Assembly (NCBI GenBank): GCA_000995135.1
Contig: LBWY01000002.1
Coordinates: 1 to 39,017 of the forward strand
Source: Parcubacteria group bacterium GW2011_GWE2_39_37
Lineage (GTDB): Bacteria; Patescibacteriota; Patescibacteriia; Patescibacteriales; GWE2-39-37
Reading direction: 5' to 3'
Length of the DNA stretch: 39,017 bases
Under the pieces are notes generated by a model. That model was not told the DNA's origin. It ran no database searches and was given only the letters and a program-made list of their open reading frames with translations. Position numbers and translations under genes: made by a program. The stretch's first letter is position 1, and every line of letters begins with the position of its first letter. This document shows, piece by piece, positions 24,578 through 32,738 of this stretch.

Positions 24578-25822
24578 TTATTTCTTTAAGAATTTAATTA
24601 AACTTCCAAAACTGACCAACTCCATCTTTTCCTCATTTCTTTTTTTCACCTCCACCTTGTTTTGACTCAAAGTTTTTTCACTGACTATCAAACGGAAGGG
24701 ACAGCCGATCAGATCAGCACCAGTAAATTTCTCTCCTGCACTGACATCTCGATCATCAAACAAGACTTCTATTCCTGCCTCTAACAGCTCTTTGTAAATT
24801 GAATCAACTTTTTTTATCGCTGCTTCATCCATCTGACCGATCCTTAATAAATGAACCCTGAAGGGGGCTACCTCCTCCGGCCATATTATCCCTTTCCCGT
24901 CATGGCTGGTCTCTACGATAGTGGCCATAACCCTGCTTGGACCGATGCCATAACAGCCCATTTCAACTATTTTTTCCTCACCTTCCTTATCTTTGTAATT
25001 AAAATTGAATGCTCCAGAAAATTTTGTCCTTAATTTAAAGATATTGCCGACCTCAACTGCCTTGGCCTGACGCAATTCTTCACGTTCGCAATTAGGACAG
25101 CCCTTTTGTTCCTCGATTATTTCCTGATTTATAGCAATCTGGCAATCATCACAGATAAAAATCTGATCTTCACCTGCTTCAGTCACAGTCTGGAATTCAT
25201 GTGAATATTTTGAGAATGCACCGCCACTGGCGAAAGTCAGGTAAGTAAGGTTCAATAGGCCGCAACGGTTAAAGATTTTAAAATATGATTTTTGGACTTC
25301 TTTATAATATTCATTCAGATCGTCTTCAGTTTCGTGAAAAGAATATAGATCCTTCATTGAGAATTCTCGCCCACGAATCAAGCCTGCCTTGGCTCTTTTT
25401 TCATTTCTGAATTTTGTCTGGATCTGATAAACGTAGGCAGGAAGTTCTTTGTAAGAAAATACATGTTTTTTTACCAACGGAGTAACAATCTCTTCATGCG
25501 TAGCACCAAGGGCATATTCTTTTTTATCAGAACCTGCCAATCGGAATAAAGCGTCAAAGGTTCCCCAGCGGCCGGTTGTTTCCCATACATCTTTTGGCGT
25601 CAAACCAGGCATTAGAATTTCCTGTCCACCGATTTCATTCATTTCTTCCCTGATAATATTGCAAATTTTATTATGAACACGTAAACCTAATGGGAGAAAG
25701 GTGTAGATTCCAGCGGCAACCTTGTCTATGAATCCTGCTCGGATTAGTATTTGTGCATTAAAACTTGCCTCATCTTTCGGCAATTCACGGGTTATTTTGG
25801 AAAAAAGTTTGGATTGACGCAT
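24578..25822 (-). CDS. proS: Prolyl-tRNA synthetase, short form without editing domain
   Basis: A class II synthetase that charges tRNA-Pro. Motif 2 is FRNEKRAKAGLIRGREFSMKD and motif 3 is GCYGIGPSRVMATIVE; the C-terminal anticodon-binding domain includes VLFDDRDVSAGEKF. At 414 residues it is far shorter than the roughly 570-residue bacterial type because the INS editing domain between motifs 2 and 3 is absent. In its place is a short stretch with CDDC and CPNC, a probable zinc knuckle. Loss of INS means Ala-tRNA-Pro clearance would need a free-standing factor or be absent. It is first in the proS-mreBCD-mrdA transcript. Confidence 0.96.
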   Translation of the reverse strand: MRQSKLFSKITRELPKDEASFNAQILIRAGFIDKVAAGIYTFLPLGLRVHNKICNIIREEMNEIGGQEILMPGLTPKDVWETTGRWGTFDALFRLAGSDKKEYALGATHEEIVTPLVKKHVFSYKELPAYVYQIQTKFRNEKRAKAGLIRGREFSMKDLYSFHETEDDLNEYYKEVQKSYFKIFNRCGLLNLTYLTFASGGAFSKYSHEFQTVTEAGEDQIFICDDCQIAINQEIIEEQKGCPNCEREELRQAKAVEVGNIFKLRTKFSGAFNFNYKDKEGEEKIVEMGCYGIGPSRVMATIVETSHDGKGIIWPEEVAPFRVHLLRIGQMDEAAIKKVDSIYKELLEAGIEVLFDDRDVSAGEKFTGADLIGCPFRLIVSEKTLSQNKVEVKKRNEEKMELVSFGSLIKFLKK

Positions 25823-25865
25823 AGAATATAATTCAAAACTTAAAAATAAAAATTCAAAATTAAAT

Positions 25866-25898
25866 TAGCACCCAAGAGTCTTATATTACTGGTTGCTA
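25866..25898 (-). other. Hairpin in the proS 5' leader
   Basis: The arms TAGCACCCA (25866-25874) and TGGTTGCTA (25890-25898) pair with one mismatch around a 15-base loop. It lies between the promoter at 25932-25960 and the proS ATG. It does not match a T-box, because the conserved AGGGTGG antiterminator sequence is missing. Confidence 0.4.
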
Positions 25899-25931
25899 TT
25901 TAAATTTATCTTCATATTTAATAATATATTA

Positions 25932-25960
25932 ATTCTACTCTATGCGCTCTGTCTTGTCAA
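25932..25960 (-). promoter_or_regulatory. Sigma70 promoter for the proS-mreBCD-mrdA operon
   Basis: On the minus strand a perfect TTGACA (25955-25960) is followed after exactly 17 bases by TAGAAT (25932-25937). It lies just after the secF terminator and gives a leader of about 100 bases before proS. This is one of the best promoters in the window. Confidence 0.7.
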
Positions 25961-25963
25961 AAC

Positions 25964-25993
25964 AAATAAAACTGGCAAAAGCCAGTTTTATTT
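25964..25993 (-). terminator. Rho-independent terminator after secF
   Basis: A 13-bp perfect stem (25964-25976 and 25981-25993) closes on a four-base loop, with core ACTGGC/GCCAGT and AT-rich outer pairs that supply the U-tract. It starts 18 bases after the secF stop and separates secDF from proS. Confidence 0.85.
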
Positions 25994-26011
25994 TTGATAT
26001 TTTGACTAATA

Positions 26012-26932
26012 TTAAGATTTTTTCATCTTTTCCCAAACCACCAATACTGGTGATGCCACAAAGATGGATGAATAGGTTCCGATAAAGATACCGATAGTTA
26101 AAGCGAGGGCGAAAGACCTGATTGAAGAGCCGCCAAAAATTGTAATCGCAACCAAAGTTAACAACACGGTAACCGAAGTATTGATTGATCGGACCAAGGT
26201 TTGGTTCAAGCTAGTATTGACTGTTCCTTCAAAATCTTCATGACTCTTAGGCAAATTTTCCCTTAAACGATCAAATACCACGATAGTGTCATGAACAGAA
26301 TAACCGATAACAGTCAAGATAGCTGCCACAAAAGAGGTGTTGATTTCTACTCCGTAAAACTTACCTAATACTGAAAAAATTCCCAAAGTAATGATTACGT
26401 CATGAAACATGGCAATCAAAGCTGCCAAGCCGTATTTCCAAGACGCAACCGGCTTTGATACTTTTCTGAATGCATAGCTGATATATAAAACTATTGCCAG
26501 AAGTACAAAGAAAATAGCATTTATAGATTTACTTTTAAGCTCTTGACCGATAGAAGGTCCGACGGAGTCAAAACGTAATTCTTCAACTGTATTCGTTTTA
26601 TCTTTTTCTACAGCTAATTTTTTTAAAGCTCCTAATACGGCCAGGTGTTTTTCTTCGGTAGATTCTTGAAAACGGATACTGGCTTGTGTTTCGCCTAAAG
26701 GCTGGACAACCAAGCTGCCCAGATTGCCGACAGCCTCGTGGCTCAAGGCTTTTTGCATTTCAGTTACATCCGGTCTTACCTTGGTGAAATTGACCTCCAA
26801 TAAACTACCGCCAGTGAAATCAACACCAAATTTAAAGCCCCAGGTTAATAAGGCAGCGCCAAATATCACAAACAGCGCTCCAGAAATGAACAGCCAGATA
26901 TTTCTTTTTTGAATGATTTTAAAGTTTGTCAT
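26012..26932 (-). CDS. secF: Protein translocase subunit SecF
   Basis: SecF works with SecD to pull proteins across the membrane using the proton gradient. The 306 residues begin with a transmembrane helix (IWLFISGALFVIFGAALLTW) followed by the family motif GVDFTGGSLLEVNF. An extracytoplasmic loop and five further helices follow, with YSVHDTIVVFDRLREN and SLNQTLVRSINTS as the conserved SecF motifs. Length is normal. It follows secD by 105 bases, a gap occupied by a strong inverted repeat. Confidence 0.97.
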   Translation of the reverse strand: MTNFKIIQKRNIWLFISGALFVIFGAALLTWGFKFGVDFTGGSLLEVNFTKVRPDVTEMQKALSHEAVGNLGSLVVQPLGETQASIRFQESTEEKHLAVLGALKKLAVEKDKTNTVEELRFDSVGPSIGQELKSKSINAIFFVLLAIVLYISYAFRKVSKPVASWKYGLAALIAMFHDVIITLGIFSVLGKFYGVEINTSFVAAILTVIGYSVHDTIVVFDRLRENLPKSHEDFEGTVNTSLNQTLVRSINTSVTVLLTLVAITIFGGSSIRSFALALTIGIFIGTYSSIFVASPVLVVWEKMKKS

Positions 26933-26937
26933 AATCT

Positions 26938-26996
26938 CGCGTAACGCATAACGTGGAACGTGAAACGCATTCGATTTTTTCGTTATGCGTTACGCG
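26938..26996. repeat. REP-like element with 16-bp perfect inverted repeat between secD and secF
   Basis: The arms CGCGTAACGCATAACG (26938-26953) and CGTTATGCGTTACGCG (26981-26996) pair perfectly around a 27-base loop. The loop itself holds further AACGTGGAACGTGAAACGC words. The element begins five bases after the secF start codon's upstream side, so it lies directly over the secF leader in the secDF message. No T-run follows. It resembles repeats of this CGTAACG type that I associate with CPR genomes, and it shares words with the palindrome at 15821-15844. Confidence 0.75.
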
Positions 26997-27037
26997 TTAT
27001 GCAAATATTTATTTCTAGTAATTAAATTAATTTATGT

Positions 27038-29113
27038 TTATTTTTTCCTAGTACCGATTAACCACGCCTTCTCAAGCCAGCTTTCCGGAATCAATTTCAA
27101 GAAGGTTCTGGTTATAAAAATTGCTGTAAACATCGAGACCAATACACCGACAGTCAAGGTAACGGCAAAGCCTTTCACCACGCTAGTCGAGAATTGAATC
27201 AGGATGAAACAGGTAATCAATGTTGAAACATTACTATCTCTGATTGATGGCCACGCTCTTCTAAAGCCTTCTTCAATCGCCATGCCAAGGTGTCTACCAT
27301 TTTTAATTTCTTCACGCATACGAGAGAAAATCAGAACATTCGCATCCACTGCCATACCAATCGACATGATAAATCCGGCCAAACCGGAAAGTGTCAAAGT
27401 GACCGGCCAAAGCTTAAAGATTGATAATACTATAATTCCATAGATAGCTAGCGCAATCACTGAAAGTACGCCTGGTAGACGATAGAACAGGATCATAAAC
27501 AATGCTACCAATGCGAAGCCGATAAACCCGGCCTTAAAGCTATCATCTACCGATTTCTGACCTAAACTTGCTCCGATTGTCTGTTGGTTTACCAAAGAAA
27601 TTGGCACTGGCAAAGCACCAGCATTCAACCTTTGAGATAAAAGTTTTGCCTCAGTTACATTGAATCTACCACTAATAACAGCCTTGCCACCGGTGATTGC
27701 CTCATTTACTGTGGGTGAGCTGATCGGATAACCATCCAAGAAGATAGCGACTTGTTTGCCAACATTCCTCTTGGTAATATCGGCAAAGTATTTTGAGCCT
27801 TGATCATCAAATTCCAATGAAACTTCAGGTGAATTGTCGTTTGGATTGAATTGGACTGTCGCTCTCTTCAGATATTTCCCGGTCAATTCCGTATTTTTCC
27901 ACTCGCCCTGATCTCCGACATAATCAGCTTCACTTTTGGTGATTATCAAGATATGTCTGATCTTATATTCTTCTATTTTTCTTTCATCTTGTTTCAGAAT
28001 CAAATGATAACCGAATTGGGTTTCAATCGGTTCTGAGATGGATCCGACTTTCTGTGGAAAGACCGCATCTTCAAATTGTTTAACCATCTTCCCACGGTTA
28101 AACCAGCCCAATTCTCCGCCCAAATCCTTTGCTCCCGGTTCGGTAGAATTCTGTTTGACTAATTCCTTGAAGTTGGCTGGAGTAGCTTTACTCTTTAAAT
28201 CTTTGATTTTTTGTAACACTTCCTCTTTAGTTAAACCGCTTTCGCAACCTTCGATATCTTTATAACAAATCAATAAATGTTCAGCCTTCACTTCTACTTC
28301 TTCCTGATTGGTAAAAGGATCTATTTTGGCTCGTTTATCTTCTACTTTGATTATTTCATAGCCCTGGCTAGTCTTGGCGACATCATTAGAAATCTTGCCT
28401 TTTCCGATCTTACTGGCTAAATCGTAGAGTTCTTTGCTGTCGTCCTGATTAATCCAACCTAGATCCCCGCCTCTTTTATTGCCTTTGTCATCAGTATTGG
28501 CAGGATCTTGGCTGAATTGATTTGCAAGCGCGGCAAAATCACCATTTGCCAAAGCTTTACCCAATACTTCGATCGCTTTTGCCTGTGCATCTTTATTATA
28601 TTTATCCATTTCCGCTTTTTGTTCTGCGGTAATCTGTTTTTTTTCTGTATTTTGCTCTTTAAATTCGAGCAATGGAGTTTCACCGATCATTTTAATAGCC
28701 TGCGCTGTGTCTTTGATGCCAGCCAATTCAACCATGACATAATATTTACCTCCAGAATAATTGGTCTGGATATTCGGCTCAGCCACACCGAAAACATTCA
28801 CCCTTCTTTCTATCACATCCCTAACTCCTTCGACTGCGGTGGCCTGATCTTTTCCGGGAATAGCAGAGACATCAGCCTGATAGATCAATTGAGTTCCGCC
28901 CAATAGATCCAGTCCCAATCGGAAAGGGACTACCTTGACTTTGGGTAAGTTTATTTTTTGTCCTGTATTTTTTGCAATGAAATCAACGCTTCTATTATAA
29001 TAACTACCATCAACGATCAGTAAGCCGATAATGGTCATGATTACAATTGCTGCAAAAATCCGCCAGACTTTTGCCTTTCCACCCGAAGATAAGAGTTTTT
29101 GTATATTTAACAT
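27038..29113 (-). CDS. secD: Protein translocase subunit SecD with inserted parvulin-like (PpiC) domains
   Basis: SecD is the six-helix partner of SecF in late protein export. Ordinary SecD parts are all visible: a TM helix at about 18-34, FRLGLDLLGGTQLIYQAD at 64-81, VRDVIERRVNVFGVAEP at 97-113, TGKYLKRATVQF at 411-422, VAIFLDG at 455-461, and a C-terminal membrane domain with AVDANVLIFSRMREE at 588-602. Between about 155 and 403 lies an extra segment of about 250 residues. It holds a partial parvulin-like unit (GDFAALANQFSQDP, GGDLGW, GYEIIKVED; 178-258), a complete one (EHLL with H279, GGELGWFNRGKMV, FGYHLIL with H370; 276-376), and a third start (IRHILII, 385-391). The insert replaces part of the extracytoplasmic P1 loop. 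SecD function is certain; isomerase activity is inference. Confidence 0.95.
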   Translation of the reverse strand: MLNIQKLLSSGGKAKVWRIFAAIVIMTIIGLLIVDGSYYNRSVDFIAKNTGQKINLPKVKVVPFRLGLDLLGGTQLIYQADVSAIPGKDQATAVEGVRDVIERRVNVFGVAEPNIQTNYSGGKYYVMVELAGIKDTAQAIKMIGETPLLEFKEQNTEKKQITAEQKAEMDKYNKDAQAKAIEVLGKALANGDFAALANQFSQDPANTDDKGNKRGGDLGWINQDDSKELYDLASKIGKGKISNDVAKTSQGYEIIKVEDKRAKIDPFTNQEEVEVKAEHLLICYKDIEGCESGLTKEEVLQKIKDLKSKATPANFKELVKQNSTEPGAKDLGGELGWFNRGKMVKQFEDAVFPQKVGSISEPIETQFGYHLILKQDERKIEEYKIRHILIITKSEADYVGDQGEWKNTELTGKYLKRATVQFNPNDNSPEVSLEFDDQGSKYFADITKRNVGKQVAIFLDGYPISSPTVNEAITGGKAVISGRFNVTEAKLLSQRLNAGALPVPISLVNQQTIGASLGQKSVDDSFKAGFIGFALVALFMILFYRLPGVLSVIALAIYGIIVLSIFKLWPVTLTLSGLAGFIMSIGMAVDANVLIFSRMREEIKNGRHLGMAIEEGFRRAWPSIRDSNVSTLITCFILIQFSTSVVKGFAVTLTVGVLVSMFTAIFITRTFLKLIPESWLEKAWLIGTRKK

Positions 29114-29317
29114 AAAAAAATAAACACCCTATCCGCATAATTCTTAAAGGTGATTAAGGGATATCGAGGTATTGTCAAGTTCTTAAGTTAATTTTAAATT
29201 AAAGCCTTTAAAAAAGCAAGCTGGTTTATACACAATATTAGCGATAAATATTGACTTATAACTAAATTTGTGTTCTATCATTAAAAAATTTACATTAAAA
29301 AATTAGAAATATGAGAT

Positions 29318-29722
29318 TTATTTTTTTAATTTAGAAGATTTAAACAGGTCGGGTTTATAGGGTTTTAATTGAATGATTAGAGTATTTTTCAAACCGAATT
29401 CTTTTAATTTACTCTCCAATTCATCAATAAAAGCTACTTGGTCATAACCTAGACAAATTACATCCGGTTTGTAATCTTTTACCACCTTGTAGACATCCCT
29501 GACATTCCCCAAGACAACTTCATCGGCAAGGGCGGATTTTTCGATATTCGCTTTACGTTCTAGCTCGTTGTTTAACGGCCAAAGGTTTTTAACTTTAAGA
29601 ACAGTTTTGTCACGAGCAATAACCACACGCAACCAATCGCCATGCATTTTTGCCTGACGTAAAAAATTTTTATGTCCTTCATGAAAAATATCGAATGTTC
29701 CGAACACTAAAACTTTTTTCAT
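29318..29722 (-). CDS. Cytidylyltransferase-like nucleotidyltransferase (RibL/TagD type)
   Basis: A small enzyme of the HxGH nucleotidyltransferase superfamily that transfers a nucleotide to a phosphorylated substrate. The signature GTFDIFHEGH lies at about residues 8-17, and the region VICLGYDQ near 95-102 matches archaeal-type FAD synthetase (RibL) and glycerol-3-phosphate cytidylyltransferase (TagD). The second signature, usually ISTT/S, is not clear. At 134 residues it is the length of TagD or RibL. Its substrate (FMN, glycerol phosphate or ethanolamine phosphate) cannot be told from sequence. It ends a long operon that includes nucleotide and envelope genes. Confidence 0.85.
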   Translation of the reverse strand: MKKVLVFGTFDIFHEGHKNFLRQAKMHGDWLRVVIARDKTVLKVKNLWPLNNELERKANIEKSALADEVVLGNVRDVYKVVKDYKPDVICLGYDQVAFIDELESKLKEFGLKNTLIIQLKPYKPDLFKSSKLKK

Positions 29723-29726
29723 TTGA

Positions 29727-30155
29727 TTATTCTAAATATTTTAGAACGTCTGTCGGTTGGCCATTTAAAATCACCGGTTTTATTATTTCGATTTCGTGAG
29801 CATATTTTTGGTTATGATCGATATCAAATAATAAATATATTTGTTTGTTTAAATAATACGCCAGACCTATTTCCATCAAGACTGAAGCGCCCAAGTATCC
29901 CGGAATACCATTCTTTTCATAATTACAGACCAAGTAGACATCGCTTTTTGCAATTTTATCAAAAAATTCTCTAATAACATCATATTTGATTGAGAGTTCC
30001 AATGATTTTTCCGCATCATCTTTGATTTCTGGCTGTTCAATAAAATGGCTTATATCTTCCGTAAGAAATACTTCATATCCTCTTTCTTCTAAAAACTTAC
30101 TTGCTTCAAGTTGTTCTTTGGCAAATGTCATGCTGCCCCCGATGGTGATTTTCAT
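29727..30155 (-). CDS. Nucleoside 2-deoxyribosyltransferase-like / SLOG-like protein
   Basis: The 142-residue Rossmann-like protein opens MKITIGGSMTF, has a central helix and strand (SDVYLVCNYEKNGIPGYLG) and a helix carrying the conserved Glu in ASVLMEIGLAYYLNKQIYLLFDI. This pattern occurs in nucleoside 2-deoxyribosyltransferase-like proteins, where that Glu is the nucleophile. The family also includes SLOG-type nucleotide-binding sensors without known activity. Placement between an HD phosphohydrolase and a nucleotidyltransferase supports a nucleotide role. It starts 15 bases after the HD gene stop. Confidence 0.75.
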   Translation of the reverse strand: MKITIGGSMTFAKEQLEASKFLEERGYEVFLTEDISHFIEQPEIKDDAEKSLELSIKYDVIREFFDKIAKSDVYLVCNYEKNGIPGYLGASVLMEIGLAYYLNKQIYLLFDIDHNQKYAHEIEIIKPVILNGQPTDVLKYLE

Positions 30156-30170
30156 ATTTTAAAAAATAAC

Positions 30171-30779
30171 TTACATAAATAAATCATATTCATTTTTCCA
30201 ATCGATACCCTTCTCAATATATTTATTTTTAAACTCACCTTTGATAGTAGCTAATAAAGGAATCAGGTTTTTGTATTGCGCTACAGCTTCATCGGCATAA
30301 GTTATAATCAGATCAAACCTAGGAAATCCTTTAAGGCCAATATCTAAGGCATGAATCATTGCCTCAATTTTATCTAGAGCATTTACAAATCTTCCCTCTT
30401 CAGTATTTAGGTTTTCAAACTCCATCCATAATTCATAGATCTCATCACCCAATTCCGCATTTAAAGAGTTTTTAAAAGATTCAAAGGCTTTTATTTCGTT
30501 TAATTTCTTTTCTTCAGTCAGATCTTTATTCCCATGAGTAAGATCTGCAGGAATGTCTCCTGTTATCGCCTCTGCCAAATCATGGACCAAAGCGATTTTT
30601 ATCGCTCTGTCTATATTTATTTTTAAATCTAATTCCTTCGCCATGACATAGGCCATCATAACCAGCCGCCAACTATGTTCAGCGGTTGATTCAGGACGGC
30701 CGTGACTTTCCACCGTGCCCCATCGCAAAGTTGTTTTCAGGTCTTCAATTTTATGTAAAAATTCTAATATTTTATCCAT
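30171..30779 (-). CDS. HD-domain phosphohydrolase, YfbR/HDDC2-like
   Basis: The HD metal-binding motifs are visible: H in STAEHSWRLVMMAYVMA near residue 35, the HD pair in ALVHDLAEAITGDIP near 70, and a later Asp in ALDKIEAMIHALD. This pattern and the 202-residue length fit the YfbR/HDDC2 group of 5'-deoxynucleotidases, which remove phosphate from deoxynucleoside monophosphates. It lies 12 bases after corA and before the deoxyribosyltransferase-like gene. A role in nucleotide salvage is therefore likely but not proven. Confidence 0.85.
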   Translation of the reverse strand: MDKILEFLHKIEDLKTTLRWGTVESHGRPESTAEHSWRLVMMAYVMAKELDLKINIDRAIKIALVHDLAEAITGDIPADLTHGNKDLTEEKKLNEIKAFESFKNSLNAELGDEIYELWMEFENLNTEEGRFVNALDKIEAMIHALDIGLKGFPRFDLIITYADEAVAQYKNLIPLLATIKGEFKNKYIEKGIDWKNEYDLFM

Positions 30780-30791
30780 AATTTAATCTCT

Positions 30792-31712
30792 TTATAACCA
30801 GCGGTTTTTTTTGAAAATCATGATAAAAATCAGTACGGAAAACAGCGTTACACCCAGGATGCCGATATAGGCAAAAGCTGAATTTTCAAAAGGTAAATTA
30901 ATATTCATTCCATAAAAACTGGATATCATGGTCGGCACCGTAACAATGATCGTCAGCGAGGTTAAAAGCTTCATGACTCGATTCAAGTCTTGACTGATGA
31001 TGGTTGAATAAGCTTCGCGGATATTAACGATATTCTTTAAAGTTGATTTAGCATTTTCCAGCAACTGCTCGCTGCTCAACAGTAAATCTTCAATCGAGTC
31101 AAGGTTGTCTTCATGCAATTTCATAATGTTGCCTTTGAGCAATGATCTTAAAATAGCACTCATTGGCTGTAATGCAGAAACAAAATCGTTCAAGATCTGT
31201 TCAAAGTCAACGAATTTAATTATATCCTTATTATCGATCCGTTCAATTCCGGCACGAATACTCCGAACTTTTTTGTTGATTTCGGTAATGCGTCGGTAAT
31301 AAAGATTATTGACCATAGAAATTATCTGATACAGGAAATCAATCTTTTGATTTGTTTGGAAATCTGTTTCATTCTTGATGAATTTTTCCATAAAAGACAT
31401 CTGCTCGCGTACTACGGTCAGAATAAATTGTTTGCCCAGAATTATCAAAAACGGCATCGTATTGCTGCCACTCCTGTCTTTAACCGGCACCCGAAGAAAA
31501 ATATAAACATCACCATCTTCAATTTCCAAACGCGGAACTTCAAATTCGTCCAAAGCATCCACCAGATGCCCTTCCTCCAAATTGAACTCACTTGCCAGTT
31601 TTTCAATCTCGTCTTTATTTAAATCTTCAGCATAAATCCAAGCACCTTGCTTGAAGCTGCTTAATTCTTTTAGCTCTTTATTTTCTTTGTCACGGAAATA
31701 ATATTTTATCAT
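30792..31712 (-). CDS. corA: CorA-family magnesium/divalent cation channel
   Basis: CorA forms pentameric Mg2+ channels with a large cytoplasmic funnel and two C-terminal membrane helices. The pore signature GMN is at residues 268-270 (SFYGMNINLP) at the end of TM1, TM2 follows at about 281-300, and the protein ends in basic KKNRW. The 306 residues match the family. The N-terminal cytoplasmic domain has the usual acidic start and long helices. It lies 10 bases after the FemAB gene. Confidence 0.95.
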   Translation of the reverse strand: MIKYYFRDKENKELKELSSFKQGAWIYAEDLNKDEIEKLASEFNLEEGHLVDALDEFEVPRLEIEDGDVYIFLRVPVKDRSGSNTMPFLIILGKQFILTVVREQMSFMEKFIKNETDFQTNQKIDFLYQIISMVNNLYYRRITEINKKVRSIRAGIERIDNKDIIKFVDFEQILNDFVSALQPMSAILRSLLKGNIMKLHEDNLDSIEDLLLSSEQLLENAKSTLKNIVNIREAYSTIISQDLNRVMKLLTSLTIIVTVPTMISSFYGMNINLPFENSAFAYIGILGVTLFSVLIFIMIFKKNRWL

Positions 31713-31722
31713 AAACTTTAAA

Positions 31723-32736
31723 TTAATATCTGCGTTTTATTCTGCGCAATGTTTCAACGGCATAATTCAACCAATATTTTATGGTTATAGGATAGTCCTG
31801 GGAGTGGATATATTCCTCAGCAAAACCGCCGAAACCTTTTTTAAAGCGAGTGATGCCTACCCAGGGATGATTTACGAGTTCTTCCGGTGCAATTCCCCAG
31901 AAGTTATAATAGTTCATGCCCCTTTTCTTTGCCTCTAAGATTGCATGCCATTGAAGATATTCGGATGCCGGTATATTCGCATGATTACGAGTTGATGCCC
32001 CGTGATGGTAAAAGCCTGAGCCATTGGAATATATGATCATGGCAGTTGCAATTATTTCTTCTTGAAGCTTTGCAAAAAATAGTAAAATTTTTCCATCCCG
32101 GTTAAATATTTCAAATTCTTTTTTTATGTAGTTCTTGGAAAAAGGCACAAAAATTTGTCGTGATGCTGTTTCCAAATAAGTATCATAAAATTTTTCTATG
32201 TCCCCCGAGTCAGTCGAACTGACAATCCGAACATTGTCTTTTTGCGCCTTAGTAATTGAATACCTGGTTCGCTTTTTCATATCCTTTAATAATTGCTCTT
32301 CTGTGATTGAAACATCGAGCATCCAGGAAAGCTCGGGATGAGTATGAATCGGTGAACCGCGAAAACCTAGATTCTTATACTGATCTTCGATTTCTTGATT
32401 TCTTTTTTCAATCGGACTGATTCTGATAAAATCTACTTTTTCTTTTTTTGCCAAGTCTTTTAAATAAATAAATAATTCAGCAAAGGCCTTTTCTTTTTCT
32501 TCTTTAATTATCGGTCCGTGAGGACAGAATAAGAAAGATCCTCGCCTGGCAACAATCTTGTAAACGAAAGCCACCCCTATTAACTTATTTTCATTATAAA
32601 TTCCCAAATTAAATGTTTTGTTGCCCAAAACTTCTTGGGAAAGCTTCCATTCCCAAGTATGCAAGAAAGTGTGAGGCAAGGCTTCATCGATGAATTGTTG
32701 CCATTCTTCTCTTTTGTCAATCAATCTTATCTCCAT
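31723..32736 (-). CDS. FemAB/FemX-type peptidoglycan bridge aminoacyltransferase
   Basis: FemAB-family enzymes add amino acids from aminoacyl-tRNA to lipid II or related acceptors. The 337 residues show two GNAT-like halves: FLHTWEWKLSQEVLG and LIGVAFVYKI in the first, and IIATAMIIYSNGSGFYHHGAS, PASEYLQWHAILEAKKRGMNYYNFWG in the second, the characteristic C-terminal block. The tail GITRFKKGFGG is also typical. It lies 2 bases after a DegT-type aminotransferase and near MurF, supporting an envelope role. Some members modify other acceptors, so the target is not certain. Confidence 0.9.
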   Translation of the reverse strand: MEIRLIDKREEWQQFIDEALPHTFLHTWEWKLSQEVLGNKTFNLGIYNENKLIGVAFVYKIVARRGSFLFCPHGPIIKEEKEKAFAELFIYLKDLAKKEKVDFIRISPIEKRNQEIEDQYKNLGFRGSPIHTHPELSWMLDVSITEEQLLKDMKKRTRYSITKAQKDNVRIVSSTDSGDIEKFYDTYLETASRQIFVPFSKNYIKKEFEIFNRDGKILLFFAKLQEEIIATAMIIYSNGSGFYHHGASTRNHANIPASEYLQWHAILEAKKRGMNYYNFWGIAPEELVNHPWVGITRFKKGFGGFAEEYIHSQDYPITIKYWLNYAVETLRRIKRRY

Positions 32737-32738
32737 TT

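Noticed and set aside
25866-25960. T-box riboswitch in the proS leader
   Set aside because: The leader is only about 100 bases and lacks the T-box antiterminator sequence.
29150-29178. TTGACA upstream of secD as a promoter
   Set aside because: The -35 is perfect but no acceptable -10 occurs at 16 to 18 bases; the best candidate matches only 2 of 6.
29114-29317. tRNA or other RNA gene in the largest gap
   Set aside because: No cloverleaf or T-loop sequence seen; only AT-rich DNA and a weak hairpin.
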